Assembly: GCA_959027945.1 (NCBI GenBank)
Contig: CAUFRO010000004.1
Span: 1-64,000, forward strand
Direction: 5' to 3'
Origin: an uncultured Collinsella sp.
GTDB taxonomy: Bacteria; Actinomycetota; Coriobacteriia; Coriobacteriales; Coriobacteriaceae
DNA length: 64,000 nt
A model generated the notes under the pieces. That model was not told where the DNA came from. It saw only the letters and a program-made list of their open reading frames with translations, and ran no database searches. The first letter of the stretch is position 1; each line of letters starts with the position of its first letter. Positions 41,498 to 50,884 of this stretch are shown in pieces. The position numbers and the translations under genes were made by a program.

Positions 41498-42316
41498 ATG
41501 TCTGCAATCACTATTCTGCTTGTTGCGATTGTCGCGTTGCTTGCCGGTATGGAAGGCATTCTGGATGAGTTCCAGTTCCATCAGCCGCTCGTGGCATGCA
41601 CGCTTATCGGTCTCGTAACCGGTCACCTTCAGGAGGGCATCCTCCTGGGCGGTTCGCTCCAGATGATGGCCCTTGGCTGGGCTAACGTCGGCGCCGCTGT
41701 CGCGCCTGACGCCGCTCTGGCCTCGGTCGCTTCTTCGATCATCATGGTGCTCGCCCTCAACGGTGGCGCCACCGATTCGGCCAAGGCCGTTACCACCGCT
41801 ATCGCCGTCGCCGTCCCACTGTCGGTCGCTGGTCTGTTCCTGACCATGATCTGCCGTACCATTGCTACCGCTATCGCTCACGCCATGGACGGTTGCGCCG
41901 AGAAGGGCGACTTCTCCGGCATCGAGCGCTGGCAGTATGCTGCCATCCTTATGCAGGGCCTTCGTATCGCCATCCCGGCAGTGCTTCTGTGCGTCATCCC
42001 GGCCGAGGCCGTTACCAACGCGCTTAACGCTATGCCCGACTGGCTGTCCGGCGGCATGGCTGTCGGCGGCGGCATGGTCGCTTCCGTCGGTTACGCCATG
42101 GTCATCAACATGATGGCCACCAAGGAGACCTGGCCGTTCTTCGTCCTCGGCTTTGTCCTTGCTGCCATCCCTCAGCTCACGCTGATAGCCCTTGGTCTCA
42201 TCGGCATCTCCCTTGCCCTCATCTACCTTGGCCTTAAGGATCTGGCCAAGCAGGGTGGCGGCATGGGCGGTGGCTCCGGCGACCCGCTCGGCGACATTCT
42301 GAACGATTACGAGTAG
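41498..42316 (+). CDS. manY: PTS mannose-class EIIC component
   Basis: This 272-residue membrane permease subunit has about seven hydrophobic segments. The family signature lies around LGGSLQMMALGWANVGAAVAP. With EIID it forms the sugar channel. It ends in a Gly-rich soluble tail. It starts 18 bp after manX behind AAAGGAGG. Confidence 0.95.
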   Translation: MSAITILLVAIVALLAGMEGILDEFQFHQPLVACTLIGLVTGHLQEGILLGGSLQMMALGWANVGAAVAPDAALASVASSIIMVLALNGGATDSAKAVTTAIAVAVPLSVAGLFLTMICRTIATAIAHAMDGCAEKGDFSGIERWQYAAILMQGLRIAIPAVLLCVIPAEAVTNALNAMPDWLSGGMAVGGGMVASVGYAMVINMMATKETWPFFVLGFVLAAIPQLTLIALGLIGISLALIYLGLKDLAKQGGGMGGGSGDPLGDILNDYE

Positions 42317-42332
42317 GAGGGGAGTGATACAT

Positions 42333-43253
42333 ATGGCAGAGAACAAGATTCAGCTCACCAAGGCTGACCGCAAGAAGGTTTGCTTCCGTCATCAGTTCCT
42401 TCAGGGCTCGTGGAACTACGAGCGCATGCAGAACGGCGGCTGGTGCTTCGCAATGATCCCTGCGATCAAGAAGCTCTACACCAGCAAGGATGACCAGATT
42501 GCCGCTCTTAAGCGCCACCTGGAGTTCTATAACACCCACCCCTATGTTTCCGCCCCCGTCATTGGCGTTACCCTCGCTCTCGAGGAGGAGCGCGCCAACG
42601 GTGCCCCGATTGACGACGTCGCCATTCAGGGCGTCAAGGTCGGTATGATGGGCCCGCTCGCCGGCGTCGGCGACCCCGTCTTCTGGTTCACCCTTCGCCC
42701 GATTCTGGGCGCTCTGGGCGCTTCCCTGGCCATGTCCGGCAGCATCGTCGGTCCGCTGCTGTTCTTCTTCGCGTGGAACATCATCCGTTACGCTTTCCTG
42801 TGGTACACGCAGGAGTTTGGCTACAAGGTCGGCTCCTCCATCGCCAAGGACCTCTCCGGTGGTCTAATGGGCAAGGTCACCGAGGGCGCTTCCATCCTGG
42901 GTATGTTCATCATCGGCGCCCTGGTCGAGCGCTGGGTGTCCATTTCCTTCACCCCGATCGTCTCCACGGTCAAGCAGTCTGCTGGCGCCTTTATCGACTG
43001 GGCTAGCCTGCCCTCCGGTTCCGAGGGTATCAAGGAAGCGCTGACGATGTACAACTCCGTCGGTGCTACCGCCCTTGATCAGATGAAGGTCACCACGCTT
43101 CAGGCCAACCTCGATCAGCTCATCCCCGGCCTTGCCGCCGTGTGCCTGACCCTGCTGGTCTGCAAGCTCCTCAAGAAGAAGGTCAGCCCGATTGTCATCA
43201 TCCTGGCTCTCTTCGCCGTCGGCATCATCGGTCGCTTCTGCGGCTTCATGTAA
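42333..43253 (+). CDS. manZ: PTS mannose-class EIID component
   Basis: This 306-residue EIID has family blocks FRHQFLQGSWNYERMQNGGW at the start, KVGMMGPLAGVGDPVFWFT in the middle and a hydrophobic C-terminus. The ATG at 42,333 follows GGAGGGGAG; a GTG nine bases earlier overlaps that site. It lies 16 bp after manY. Confidence 0.95.
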   Translation: MAENKIQLTKADRKKVCFRHQFLQGSWNYERMQNGGWCFAMIPAIKKLYTSKDDQIAALKRHLEFYNTHPYVSAPVIGVTLALEEERANGAPIDDVAIQGVKVGMMGPLAGVGDPVFWFTLRPILGALGASLAMSGSIVGPLLFFFAWNIIRYAFLWYTQEFGYKVGSSIAKDLSGGLMGKVTEGASILGMFIIGALVERWVSISFTPIVSTVKQSAGAFIDWASLPSGSEGIKEALTMYNSVGATALDQMKVTTLQANLDQLIPGLAAVCLTLLVCKLLKKKVSPIVIILALFAVGIIGRFCGFM

Positions 43254-43310
43254 GCACGCTTCGGCTTAAGACCGAGAATTGCTAGGCAAGGGCTTTTGAG
43301 CCATTGAAAC

Positions 43311-43353
43311 GGACCGCACCCGGTGGGTACACTGGATGCGGTCCGATTGTTTT
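43311..43353 (+). terminator. hairpin between manZ and manO
   Basis: GGACCGCA (43,311-43,318) pairs with TGCGGTCC (43,337-43,344), followed by GATTGTTTTATTT. It is a partial terminator that would reduce manO expression. Confidence 0.65.
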
Positions 43354-43373
43354 ATTTGGAGGGCGAGGCGCGC

Positions 43374-43772
43374 ATGGCGCAATCTCAGAACAGCACGGTC
43401 GATTTGGCAACGCCGGCAACCTGCCTGATGGGGCTTACCAGCCACGGTAACGTGATGGTGGGCAATAAGGCGTTCGAGTATTACAACGAGCGCAATCCCG
43501 AGGATTATATTCAAATCCCGTGGGACGAGGTCGACTATATTGCCGCCGAGGTTTTACGCGGCACCAAGAAGATCACGCGTTTTGCCATCTTCACCAAGGA
43601 CAACGGTCACTTTACGTTTTCGACGCGCGACGACAAAGAGACGCTTCGTGCTGTCCGCAAGTACGTCGACGAGGATAAGCTCGTGCGTTCGCCCGATTTT
43701 ATCGACGTAACGACCAAGGGCGCCAAGAGCATCCCCGCTGCCATCAAGAGCCTTTTCCACAGAGACAGCTAA
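43374..43772 (+). CDS. manO: DUF956 (ManO-like) protein of the PTS operon
   Basis: This 132-residue DUF956 protein is commonly encoded with mannose-class PTS operons and thought to modulate them. The sequence has the family traits TCLMGLTSHGNVMVGNKAFEYYN and QIPWDEVDYIAAEVL. It is cytoplasmic with no membrane segment. The ATG at 43,374 follows GGAGGGCGAGG. Confidence 0.9.
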   Translation: MAQSQNSTVDLATPATCLMGLTSHGNVMVGNKAFEYYNERNPEDYIQIPWDEVDYIAAEVLRGTKKITRFAIFTKDNGHFTFSTRDDKETLRAVRKYVDEDKLVRSPDFIDVTTKGAKSIPAAIKSLFHRDS

Positions 43773-43790
43773 TCGTTGGCGATAGATGGC

Positions 43791-43842
43791 GGAAAATGCA
43801 TCCCGGAATTTGTTCTCATTCCGGGATGCATTTTCCTTTTGA
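43791..43842 (+). terminator. hairpin repeat acting as terminator after manO
   Basis: GGAAAATGCATCCCGGAAT (43,791-43,809) pairs perfectly with 43,818-43,836, followed by CTTTT. The arms belong to the GGAAA...CCCG repeat family seen in the triple arrays, here as a single unit. The rest of the gap to the tRNA shows no gene. Confidence 0.7.
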
Positions 43843-44001
43843 GGGCCAGTTGGGAAAGCTTGTCCCATTATTTCGCGTTATTCCGGGTTATTCTTTCCGA
43901 TATTGAGGATTGCCCTCGGAAACTATTCGCTATAGAGCCTTCTCGATGAGTGGCCATGCGCTACATGGCAAAGGGGTAAATCTGCTACACTAGTACAGCA
44001 T

Positions 44002-44077
44002 GCCTCCGTAGCTCAGGGGATAGAGCACCGCTCTCCTAAAGCGGGTGTCGACGGTTCGAATCCGCCCGGGGGCACCA
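44002..44077 (+). tRNA. tRNA-Arg (anticodon CCT)
   Basis: A full cloverleaf is present. Acceptor GCCTCCG pairs with CGGGGGC, the D arm has GCTCAGGGGATAGAGC, and the anticodon stem CCGCT / AGCGG has loop CTCCTAA (anticodon CCT, codon AGG). The T arm has GGTTCGAATCC, and the 3' CCA is encoded. Confidence 0.95.
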
Positions 44078-44086
44078 GGGAATATG

Positions 44087-44114
44087 ACGGCGTCGCGGGA
44101 GCGGCGCCGTTTCT
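44087..44114 (+). terminator. terminator after tRNA-Arg
   Basis: ACGGCGTCGC (44,087-44,096) pairs with GCGGCGCCGT (44,101-44,110), followed by TTCT. Confidence 0.65.
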
Positions 44115-44166
44115 GGTTTGCGGGGGCCGCCGTGCTGCTCGCCCGTGGGGGACTGGCATCTGTTTC

Positions 44167-45367
44167 CTAGAGTGCGCTGCGGTAAATCTTTCTCGCGTTG
44201 TCCAGCGTGAGCTTCCTGAAGCTGCCGAAGAGCTCTCCGCGGTTGATCTTGAGGCCCGGAATCATCTTTTCGATATCGTCCTCGGTGACTCCGAACTCCG
44301 ATAGCGCGCGCGGCATTCCCAGCGAGACGAAGAAATCCTGCAGCTCGTCGATGGTCGCTTCGACCGCGTACTCGATTGCCTGCTCGGGGGTTACCTCCAC
44401 ATCGAGCTCGTCCGCGTCCGAATCGATGGGTTCGATGCCAAGGGCCTGGGCGCTGAACTCCAGGAAGCGCTCAGGGTGCTCTCGCCATACGTAGCGCATC
44501 CAGGCGGGGAAGATGACGGCGAGGCCGGCGCCGTGCGTGATCTTGGTGTCCAGTGCGGATAGCTCGTGCTCAAGGCCGCGGCAGGTCCAATCGCCGTCGC
44601 GCAGGGCGTTATGGGCGAGCGTACCCACCCACATGATCTCGGCGCGGGCGTCGTAGTCATCGGGGTTCTCCATCACCTTGGGCGCCGCCTCCCTCGCGGC
44701 GCGCACTAGCCCGCAGGCGATGTTGTCGGTTACGCCCACGGCGGGCTCGCCGGAGAAGAGTCGCTCCATGATATGGGCGATCATGTCGGTCACTCCCGCG
44801 GCGGTCTGGCAGGCGGGCAGGCTGTAGGTCAGCTCCGGGTCGAGGAAGGCGATGGCCGGGCGGTTGAGGTCCGTGTTAATGCTGCATTTGAGGTGCTCCT
44901 CGTCGTTGCTGATAACGCAGGAGTTAGAGGCCTCGGAACCGGATGCGGGGATGGTCACCACGCAGGCGACGTCGATGCGGTCGGCGGGAACGGCGCGCTT
45001 GCGGAAGAAGTCCCATACGTCGCCGTCGTATACCGCCCCAGTGCGATGGCCTTCGCGCAGTCCATGACGGAGCCGCCGCCCACGGGCAGGATGATGTCGG
45101 CGTCGTTTGCCCGTGCGAGCTCGACGCCTTCTCGTGCCAAGCCTATTTCGGGGTTTGGACGCACCCCTCCAAGCCCGATGTGCTCCACGCCCGCGGCATC
45201 GAGCGATGCCCTCACGCGGACGAGCGTTCCGCAGCGAACTGCGGAACCCCTGCCGTAGACAATGAGCGCTCAGCGGTAGCCGGAGGCGGACAGAGTCCCC
45301 CAACCTTGTCGGTCGCTTTTCGCCCAAAGACAAAGCGGGTGGGGGAGTAGAAGGAGAAATCGTTCAT
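44167..45367 (-). pseudogene. broken iron-containing alcohol dehydrogenase gene
   Basis: The parts of one Fe-ADH of about 390 residues lie in different frames. The N-terminus MNDFSFYSPTRFVFG starts at 45,367. A lost base near 45,290 and an in-frame TGA near 45,270 come before ALIVYGRGSAVR. The frame with ILPVGGGSVMDCAKAIALG then breaks near 45,042, where one base is missing before AVYDGDVWDFF. The metal-binding and C-terminal part (TIPASGSEASNS, LEHELSALDTKITHGAGLAV) is intact. Three lesions argue for a decayed gene rather than a single sequencing error. It lies in a stretch of gene remnants next to a tRNA. Confidence 0.88.
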
Positions 45368-45589
45368 GGAGCTCCAATCTGGCGTTTCGCCCTACATGCG
45401 CGGAGGAGTTTTTCGGGCGCATCGCCTGCGTTCGCGTCGCAATCTCGGCGGCGCGGTGCGGTCCGTGGATTCCATCGTATCGCCCGCGGCACCCCTTACC
45501 GACGATTGAGGCGAGTCTGCATTTCGCGGCGCGACGTCCACCTGGCGGACGATATCCGTTCGCGACACGTGGCCGTCCCGGTCGCAATA

Positions 45590-45754
45590 GCGTATGCGCA
45601 CCGGGTTGCCGAGATGGGCCTGCGACCCCTTCTCCTGATGCGAGCGCGCGAGACGGGCGAGCAGCGGTGCGAGCACCTGCTCGACCGTCTCCTCCCGATA
45701 CCGCGCCGCCACGGGCAACCCGTTCACGTCAAACCCGTACGTTCGCCATGCCAT
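45590..45754 (-). pseudogene. N-terminal remnant of a P-loop kinase (tentative)
   Basis: The minus-strand frame reads TYGFDVNGLPVAARYREETV then APLLARLARSHQEKG. This resembles the N-terminal region of nucleoside/nucleotide kinase-family proteins just before their P-loop, but the GPPGxGKS motif never follows and the frame decays. The rest of the 45,368-45,850 gap looks non-coding. The assignment rests on pattern memory only. Confidence 0.35.
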
Positions 45755-45849
45755 TCGCCTCGCCGCCTTCGCCGAACGAAACCGCGTATCCAGACCGCCG
45801 GTCCCCCACCCAGCACTTCGACGAGCCTTCGCGCTCACTTCTGCGGTCG

Positions 45850-46240
45850 GGATGCGCCCGCGAGGCGCTCGGCAGGCAGCGCCATTTCCGCTCGCTGTGT
45901 CGAGCGCGAGTGTCGAGAAGTCGCCATATGCCACTCAGATGTAGCATGGAGTGCCGAAGCGCACGCGCCCGTGACGAAACACTGGCGCCAACCCGTTCCG
46001 CGCACCACCCCGCCCGTAAGGTGTGTGGCGAAAGGAGGACCAGCCGCATGAACATCCCCGAGACACAGAGCCTACCTCGATCGCATTCCGCACGAGCTTC
46101 TCTGACATTTCCGCCCATTACCACGTGGAGGTCCCCGTCACGGAGATCGCCTACGCATACGACTACATCAATTCCCGGCATGCCCCGCGCAGGCAGGCCA
46201 CGCTGAACGACGGGTCCGCGGCCCGGCAGGACGAATGACG
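45850..46240 (+). pseudogene. internally deleted copy of the LevR-like regulator gene
   Basis: The upstream region and first codons (MNIPETQ at 46,048) match those of the intact regulator at 50,885. After a few bases the sequence jumps to that gene's last 150 bases (FRTSFSDISAHYHV to the stop); the first 120 or so bases of this end are identical to 53,483 onward. About 2.5 kb is missing, and the two parts are in different frames. GCAT is present at both deletion ends. The copy leaves the regulator's promoter region directly before the PTS operon. Confidence 0.88.
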
Positions 46241-46301
46241 CGCTTCGGCACAGGCCATGCCGAAACGCGTCACGCAAGCAAAGGAAGGAAGCCAACATCA
46301 C

Positions 46302-46790
46302 ATGAGCATCATCGCAGCACGCATCGACAACCGCCTGCTACACGGCATAGTGGCAACCCAGTGGGTACCCGAGTTCCGTCCGCAGCGTCTCATGGTCATC
46401 GATGACATCGTCGCCAACGACCCGACCAAGAAGGCCGCCATGCGGATGGCAAAGCCCTCGGGAGTCGCCCTCTCCATTATCAACAAGGAGACGGCTCTCA
46501 CGAACTATCGGGCGGGCAAGTACGACGACCACACGGTCTTCATCGTGGCGCGAGACCCCCAGACCATCCTCGACGTCATACAGACGGGCCAGGTTGTTCC
46601 CACACTCGTGGTCGGAGGCACAGTCTTTCCCGAAGAGGGGTCAGACGCCGTCCAGGTGAGCAGTCGCGCCTACGTCACCAAAGACGAGCTGCCCGCATAT
46701 CGAGCGATTGCTGGCACCGGCTGCGACATCACCGTTCGCTATGTGCCGGCCGACAAGCCCGTAGAGCTCTCCAGCATCATCACGCTTTAG
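46302..46790 (+). CDS. PTS mannose/fructose/sorbose-class EIIB
   Basis: This 162-residue EIIB has active-site H14 in RIDNRLLHGIVATQW, which is phosphorylated by EIIA and passes phosphate to the sugar. The ATG at 46,302 follows AAGGAAGGAA. It is the first gene of IIB-IIC-IID-IIA-hydrolase. Its first bases recur, decayed, after the intact regulator at 53,660, showing that the duplicated segment once included this gene. Confidence 0.95.
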   Translation: MSIIAARIDNRLLHGIVATQWVPEFRPQRLMVIDDIVANDPTKKAAMRMAKPSGVALSIINKETALTNYRAGKYDDHTVFIVARDPQTILDVIQTGQVVPTLVVGGTVFPEEGSDAVQVSSRAYVTKDELPAYRAIAGTGCDITVRYVPADKPVELSSIITL

Positions 46791-46805
46791 CAAGGGAGTG
46801 AACTT

Positions 46806-47579
46806 ATGACACCATCCATCATCCAGATAGCCGTCGTTACACTCATCGCCTTCATCTACGGAGCCGAGAAGAACGCGGGACAAATTCTCACGAACATGTC
46901 CGTCACGCCAGCATGGTTCGTCGGACTTGCGCTCGGCGACCCCGTAACCGGCCTCGCCGTCGGCGCCATCGTCCAACTCATGAGCCTGGGCGTGGCGGCC
47001 ATGGGAGGAGCCTCCGTCCCCGACTATCCCACTGCCGCCATCATTGGCGCCGTCGTTGCCATCACCTCGGGTCAGGAGGCGAGCGTCGGCGTTGCCGCCG
47101 GAATCGCAGTCGGCATGCTCGGCCTTCAGCTCGACGTCATCGCCAAGACGGCAAACGGCTTCCTCGGGCGTACCTCGCAGCGCTTTGCCGAAGAGGGCAA
47201 GTACTCGCAGATGAAGAGCGTACTTTTCCTCGGTCCGGTCTTCTATGGCCTTACGGCGGCCATCCCCACGTTTGCCGTACTGCTCTTTGGCGCCGATGCC
47301 GTCAACGCTTTCCTCTCCGTCATGCCCTCCTGGTTCACGACCGGCCTCTCCATCGCCGCCGGTATCCTCCCCGTCGTCGGCCTTGCGATGCTTCTGTCCT
47401 TCATGCCAATGAAGAAATTCATCGCCTACGCCATCGTTGGCTTCGTTCTGGCCGCCTACCTGCAGATAAGCATTCTCCCCATTGCCCTGCTCGGTGCCGC
47501 CGCGGCCATCGAGTACTACAAGTCGCACAGCAATCCGTCCGTAAACGCCCTCGACGCTGGAGGTCTGGAAGATGAGTAA
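46806..47579 (+). CDS. PTS mannose/fructose/sorbose-class EIIC
   Basis: This 257-residue permease subunit has about six hydrophobic segments and the family block VGAIVQLMSLGVAAMGGASVPD. It overlaps the EIID gene by eight bases, so they are translationally coupled. It forms the sugar channel with EIID. Confidence 0.94.
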   Translation: MTPSIIQIAVVTLIAFIYGAEKNAGQILTNMSVTPAWFVGLALGDPVTGLAVGAIVQLMSLGVAAMGGASVPDYPTAAIIGAVVAITSGQEASVGVAAGIAVGMLGLQLDVIAKTANGFLGRTSQRFAEEGKYSQMKSVLFLGPVFYGLTAAIPTFAVLLFGADAVNAFLSVMPSWFTTGLSIAAGILPVVGLAMLLSFMPMKKFIAYAIVGFVLAAYLQISILPIALLGAAAAIEYYKSHSNPSVNALDAGGLEDE

Positions 47580-48432
47580 CGAAGTTAACGCCACCAAGGC
47601 AAACGAAGCGCCAACCCGCCTGGCAGACGGAACGTACCAGCCAGTCCTCACCGTTTCCGATCTCGACCGTTGCGGCCGCCGCTGGATGCTCGGCGCGTCC
47701 ATCTATAACTATGAGTCCCAGTGTGCCCCGGCGGTCATGTTCGCAACCGAACCCGCCCTGCGCAAGATCTATGCAGGAGACGAGGAGGGCTACCGCAGGT
47801 CACTTCTGAGCACCTATCGCTATTACAATGCGACTCCCCAGGTAAGCGGCCTGCTCCTCGGCGCCGGCCTAGCCTTGGAGGACAAGGGGCACAATGACGC
47901 CATCGACGCGGTCCAAGACCTTAAGATTGGCCTCATGGGCTCCCTCTCAGGAGTCGGCGATACGATCTTCGCCATCCTCATTCCCACCATCTTCGGCTCC
48001 ATCGCCGCCTACATGGGACAGGCGGGAAACCCCGTCGGCGTGCTTCTCTGGCTCGCCGTCGCCATCGCCATCTTCGTATGGAAGCTCTTTGACTGGCGCA
48101 TAGGCTATAAGTTCGGCGACAAGCTCTTCACGACCCTTGCCGAGAAGATGTCCGTTTTCACCGAGTCGACGTCGGCACTTGGCATGATGGTCGTCGGTGC
48201 GCTCATCCCCACCGTCATCAAGGTCTCGTGTGGTCTCACGTTCACCATGGGTGACGTCACGCTCGACGTCCAGACGGGCATCCTCGACCAAATCATGGTC
48301 GGCATGCTGCCCGTAATAGCCACAGCCATCGTCTACGCCCTCGTCAAGCGCAAGGTCAGCATCAACAAGATTGTCCTCGGCATCCTCATCATCTCGTGGG
48401 TGTGCGCGGCTTTCGGCATTCTTGCTGCCTAG
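47572..48432 (+). CDS. PTS mannose/fructose/sorbose-class EIID
   Basis: This 286-residue EIID has DLDRCGRRWMLGASIYNYESQ at the start, the block LKIGLMGSLSGVGDTIFAIL, and a hydrophobic C-terminus. It is clearly diverged from manZ at 42.3 kb, so the two PTS systems are not recent copies of each other. Confidence 0.94.
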   Translation: MSNEVNATKANEAPTRLADGTYQPVLTVSDLDRCGRRWMLGASIYNYESQCAPAVMFATEPALRKIYAGDEEGYRRSLLSTYRYYNATPQVSGLLLGAGLALEDKGHNDAIDAVQDLKIGLMGSLSGVGDTIFAILIPTIFGSIAAYMGQAGNPVGVLLWLAVAIAIFVWKLFDWRIGYKFGDKLFTTLAEKMSVFTESTSALGMMVVGALIPTVIKVSCGLTFTMGDVTLDVQTGILDQIMVGMLPVIATAIVYALVKRKVSINKIVLGILIISWVCAAFGILAA

Positions 48433-48465
48433 CCTAGGGCTAGACCAACCCACAAAGGACGCATT

Positions 48466-48870
48466 ATGAGGCACATCATCATTGCATCGCACTACGGCCT
48501 GGCAGCCGGACTCGGAGACACGCTCAAGGCCATCATAGGACCGGGGCACGACATCAGGGTTGTCTGCGCGTTTACAGACGAAACCCCGCTCGAGGAGAAG
48601 CTCGCCAGCGCATTCGAGGGCATCGCCGAAGATGACGAGACCCTCGTTCTCACCGACATCCTTCAGGGCAGCGTAAACCAGCTCGTAGCCTGCTCGGCTC
48701 CGCGAGGCGCGTTCATAGTGACCGGCGTAAACCTTCCCGTGGCCCTCGAGCTCTCGCTCCACGCCGGACAGCTTACTCCCGATGTGGTGAGGCATGTCGT
48801 CACCCAAGCCAAAGAGCAGCTCGTCTACCTCGGAGATCTTACTCCGGACGTTGACGAAGAAGACGAATAG
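48466..48870 (+). CDS. PTS mannose/fructose-class EIIA
   Basis: This 134-residue single EIIA domain has active-site H9 in IIIASHYGLAAG and VLTDILQGSVNQLV. It is separate from EIIB here, unlike the fused EIIAB of the first PTS. It ends in an acidic tail. It sits between EIID and the hydrolase gene. Confidence 0.93.
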   Translation: MRHIIIASHYGLAAGLGDTLKAIIGPGHDIRVVCAFTDETPLEEKLASAFEGIAEDDETLVLTDILQGSVNQLVACSAPRGAFIVTGVNLPVALELSLHAGQLTPDVVRHVVTQAKEQLVYLGDLTPDVDEEDE

Positions 48871-48899
48871 GAAAGACGCGACAGTAAGGAGGACGAGAC

Positions 48900-50336
48900 A
48901 TGCGCAAAGTCCCGACCAATAACCAGCACCTGTTCTACCAACCGAAGGACGTGTGGGTGGGAGACGTCATGCCCTTCGGCAAGGACGGCACGTTCTATCT
49001 ATACCACCAGCGTGACACGCGCGACCCCGCTCCGCTTGCCGAAGGACAGCCCTTTGGGTGGTCGCTCGCGACCACCCAGGACTTCGTGACGTACCAGGAA
49101 CACGGAACGGCGATCCCCCACGGCGGAGAAGACGACCAAGACCAGTTCATCTACGCCGGAACCGTTTACGAGGCAAAAGGGGAGGTACGCGCTTTCTATA
49201 CCGGGTTCAACCGCAACTACCTGCGAGAAGGCAAAACGTCCCAGGTGCTCATGCAGGCGAAGGCCTGCTCGGATGATTATGCGACGTGGAAAAAGACGGG
49301 CGTTGCAGTAGAGCTCACGCCTCAGCCAGGATACGATGGGCGCAACTGGCGCGACCCTTTCGTAATATGGGATGACGACCGGAAGGAATACCTCCTCGTA
49401 CTGGGCACGCGTAAGGGAGACGACCCCTCCAAAACCCTCCAAACTGGCAGGCTCGTTCACTTTACGTCGAAGGACCTCGAGCACTGGCAGTTCAAGGGCG
49501 ACTTCTGGGCCCCCGGCCTCTACACCATGTTCGAAATGCCAGACATTTTTAAAATTGGCGATTGGTGGTACCTGGTCTACTCTGAGTACAGCGACGAGAA
49601 CAAGATCGTCTACCGCATGAGCCGCGATCTCTACGGTCCGTGGGAGAAGCCGAGAGATGACGCCTTCGACGGGAGGGCGTATTACGCCGGACGGACCGCC
49701 TTCGACGGATCGCGCAGGATTCTGTCCGGCTGGGTCCCCACGCGCGAGAACGACGATGACCGGGCCAACTGGCTTTGGGGTGGCTCGTTTATGCCCCATG
49801 AGGTGTACCAGCGCCCCAATGGCACCCTCGGCGTTCGCCCTCCCCAAAGCATAAAGGATGCGTTCGAGTGCCCTGATGCCGTCCCGGATATCGAGCTTCG
49901 CGGAGACCACGAACGAACGGAGTGCGTAATCACCGAAAACGCAGGCGAGATCTTCTGCTTCGAGGCAGACGTGACGTTCAGGGACGCTTGCGACTTCTCA
50001 ATTCGAGCCTACAAGAATCTCGAGACCGACGAGTCGTACGAATACCGCTTCGACCTCGACGCGAATCGGCTCTCGTTCGACAAGAGCCCCTGTTACAAGT
50101 GGTTCCGCGTAATGGATAAGGGGCTTTGGAGGCCAGTCTGGCTCGAGTCCGGGCGTTCTTACCACCTGCAGCTCATCGTTGACGACAACATCCTCGTCCT
50201 CTACCTCGACGGTACCGCACTCACGACACGCGTCTGCGAGAAGTTCGGCCACTCGCTTGCTGTTACGGTAACGAATGGCGAACTCAAACTGTCCAACATA
50301 GCCTTGGCGAAGGGGCTGCGCGAACAGGAAAAGTAA
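48900..50336 (+). CDS. cytoplasmic GH32-type glycoside hydrolase (fructosidase-like)
   Basis: This 478-residue hydrolase has a five-bladed propeller and a C-terminal beta-sandwich (from about 330). RDP is at 151-153 (NWRDPFVIW), and the acid/base candidate is E212 in MFEMPDIF. The usual nucleophile motif WMNDPNG is replaced by WVGDVMPF, with D22 as the likely nucleophile, so this is an unusual branch. There is no signal peptide, so it acts on imported, probably phosphorylated, fructosides. Coupling to a Lev-type PTS and LevR-like regulator supports a fructan-derived or similar disaccharide substrate; this is inferred. Confidence 0.85.
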   Translation: MRKVPTNNQHLFYQPKDVWVGDVMPFGKDGTFYLYHQRDTRDPAPLAEGQPFGWSLATTQDFVTYQEHGTAIPHGGEDDQDQFIYAGTVYEAKGEVRAFYTGFNRNYLREGKTSQVLMQAKACSDDYATWKKTGVAVELTPQPGYDGRNWRDPFVIWDDDRKEYLLVLGTRKGDDPSKTLQTGRLVHFTSKDLEHWQFKGDFWAPGLYTMFEMPDIFKIGDWWYLVYSEYSDENKIVYRMSRDLYGPWEKPRDDAFDGRAYYAGRTAFDGSRRILSGWVPTRENDDDRANWLWGGSFMPHEVYQRPNGTLGVRPPQSIKDAFECPDAVPDIELRGDHERTECVITENAGEIFCFEADVTFRDACDFSIRAYKNLETDESYEYRFDLDANRLSFDKSPCYKWFRVMDKGLWRPVWLESGRSYHLQLIVDDNILVLYLDGTALTTRVCEKFGHSLAVTVTNGELKLSNIALAKGLREQEK

Positions 50337-50860
50337 GCCAGTGAACCTCGTCGCCACAGAGACTCCCCCAGCAAAACACGCGAACAACGGGTCCGGCCGC
50401 ATTCCGGCGACCGGACTCGTCCTGTGCCCTGATGGCACATGGCCCCGGGCTGCCGACAGCGAGGCGGCCTTAGGGGCCTCGCCTACAGATTCCTGAGTGC
50501 GTCGACGAGGGAGACCTTGCCCGCGGTGACCTCGTCGGCCTGCTTGATGACCTTTGCGGGCACGACGGCCACCACAGCGCCGGCGGCAGAGTCGATTCGA
50601 GCGATGTGGTCAGAGACGGAGCGAACGGCGAGCCGCTTGCCGACAGGGAGGCAGTCAAAGGTGGCAAAGCACACTCCTACGGTTGGGATACGCCCGTGAG
50701 GCGCTCGGCGGACAGCGCTGTTGCCGCTCGCTGTGTCGAGCGCAGGTGTCGAGTAGTCGCCATATGTCACTACAGATGTATCATGGAGTGCCGAAGTTCA
50801 CGTGCCCGTGACAAAACGCGGGCGCCAACCCGTCCCGAGCACCACCCCGCCCGTAAGGTG
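50337..50860. other. gap with short remnant and duplicated regulator promoter
   Basis: A hairpin (ACGGGTCCGG...CCGGACTCGT, about 50,388-50,420) follows the hydrolase. On the minus strand 50,483-50,680 encodes about 65 residues (AGAVVAVVPAKVIKQADEV, ending LVDALRNL) that look like the end of a lost gene I cannot name. From about 50,690 the sequence is the right copy of the segment at 45,850 and includes CATATGTCACTACAGATG, the regulator's upstream region. Confidence 0.5.
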
Positions 50861-50884
50861 TGGGACGAAAGGAGGACCAGCCGC

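Noticed and set aside
40409..42346. Long minus-strand frame across the mannose PTS genes
   Set aside because: It covers manX and manY antisense, is rich in D, G and H runs and lacks domain similarity.
46048..46240. A short functional regulator encoded by the deleted left copy
   Set aside because: The start codon and the C-terminal segment are in different frames, so no fusion product can be made.
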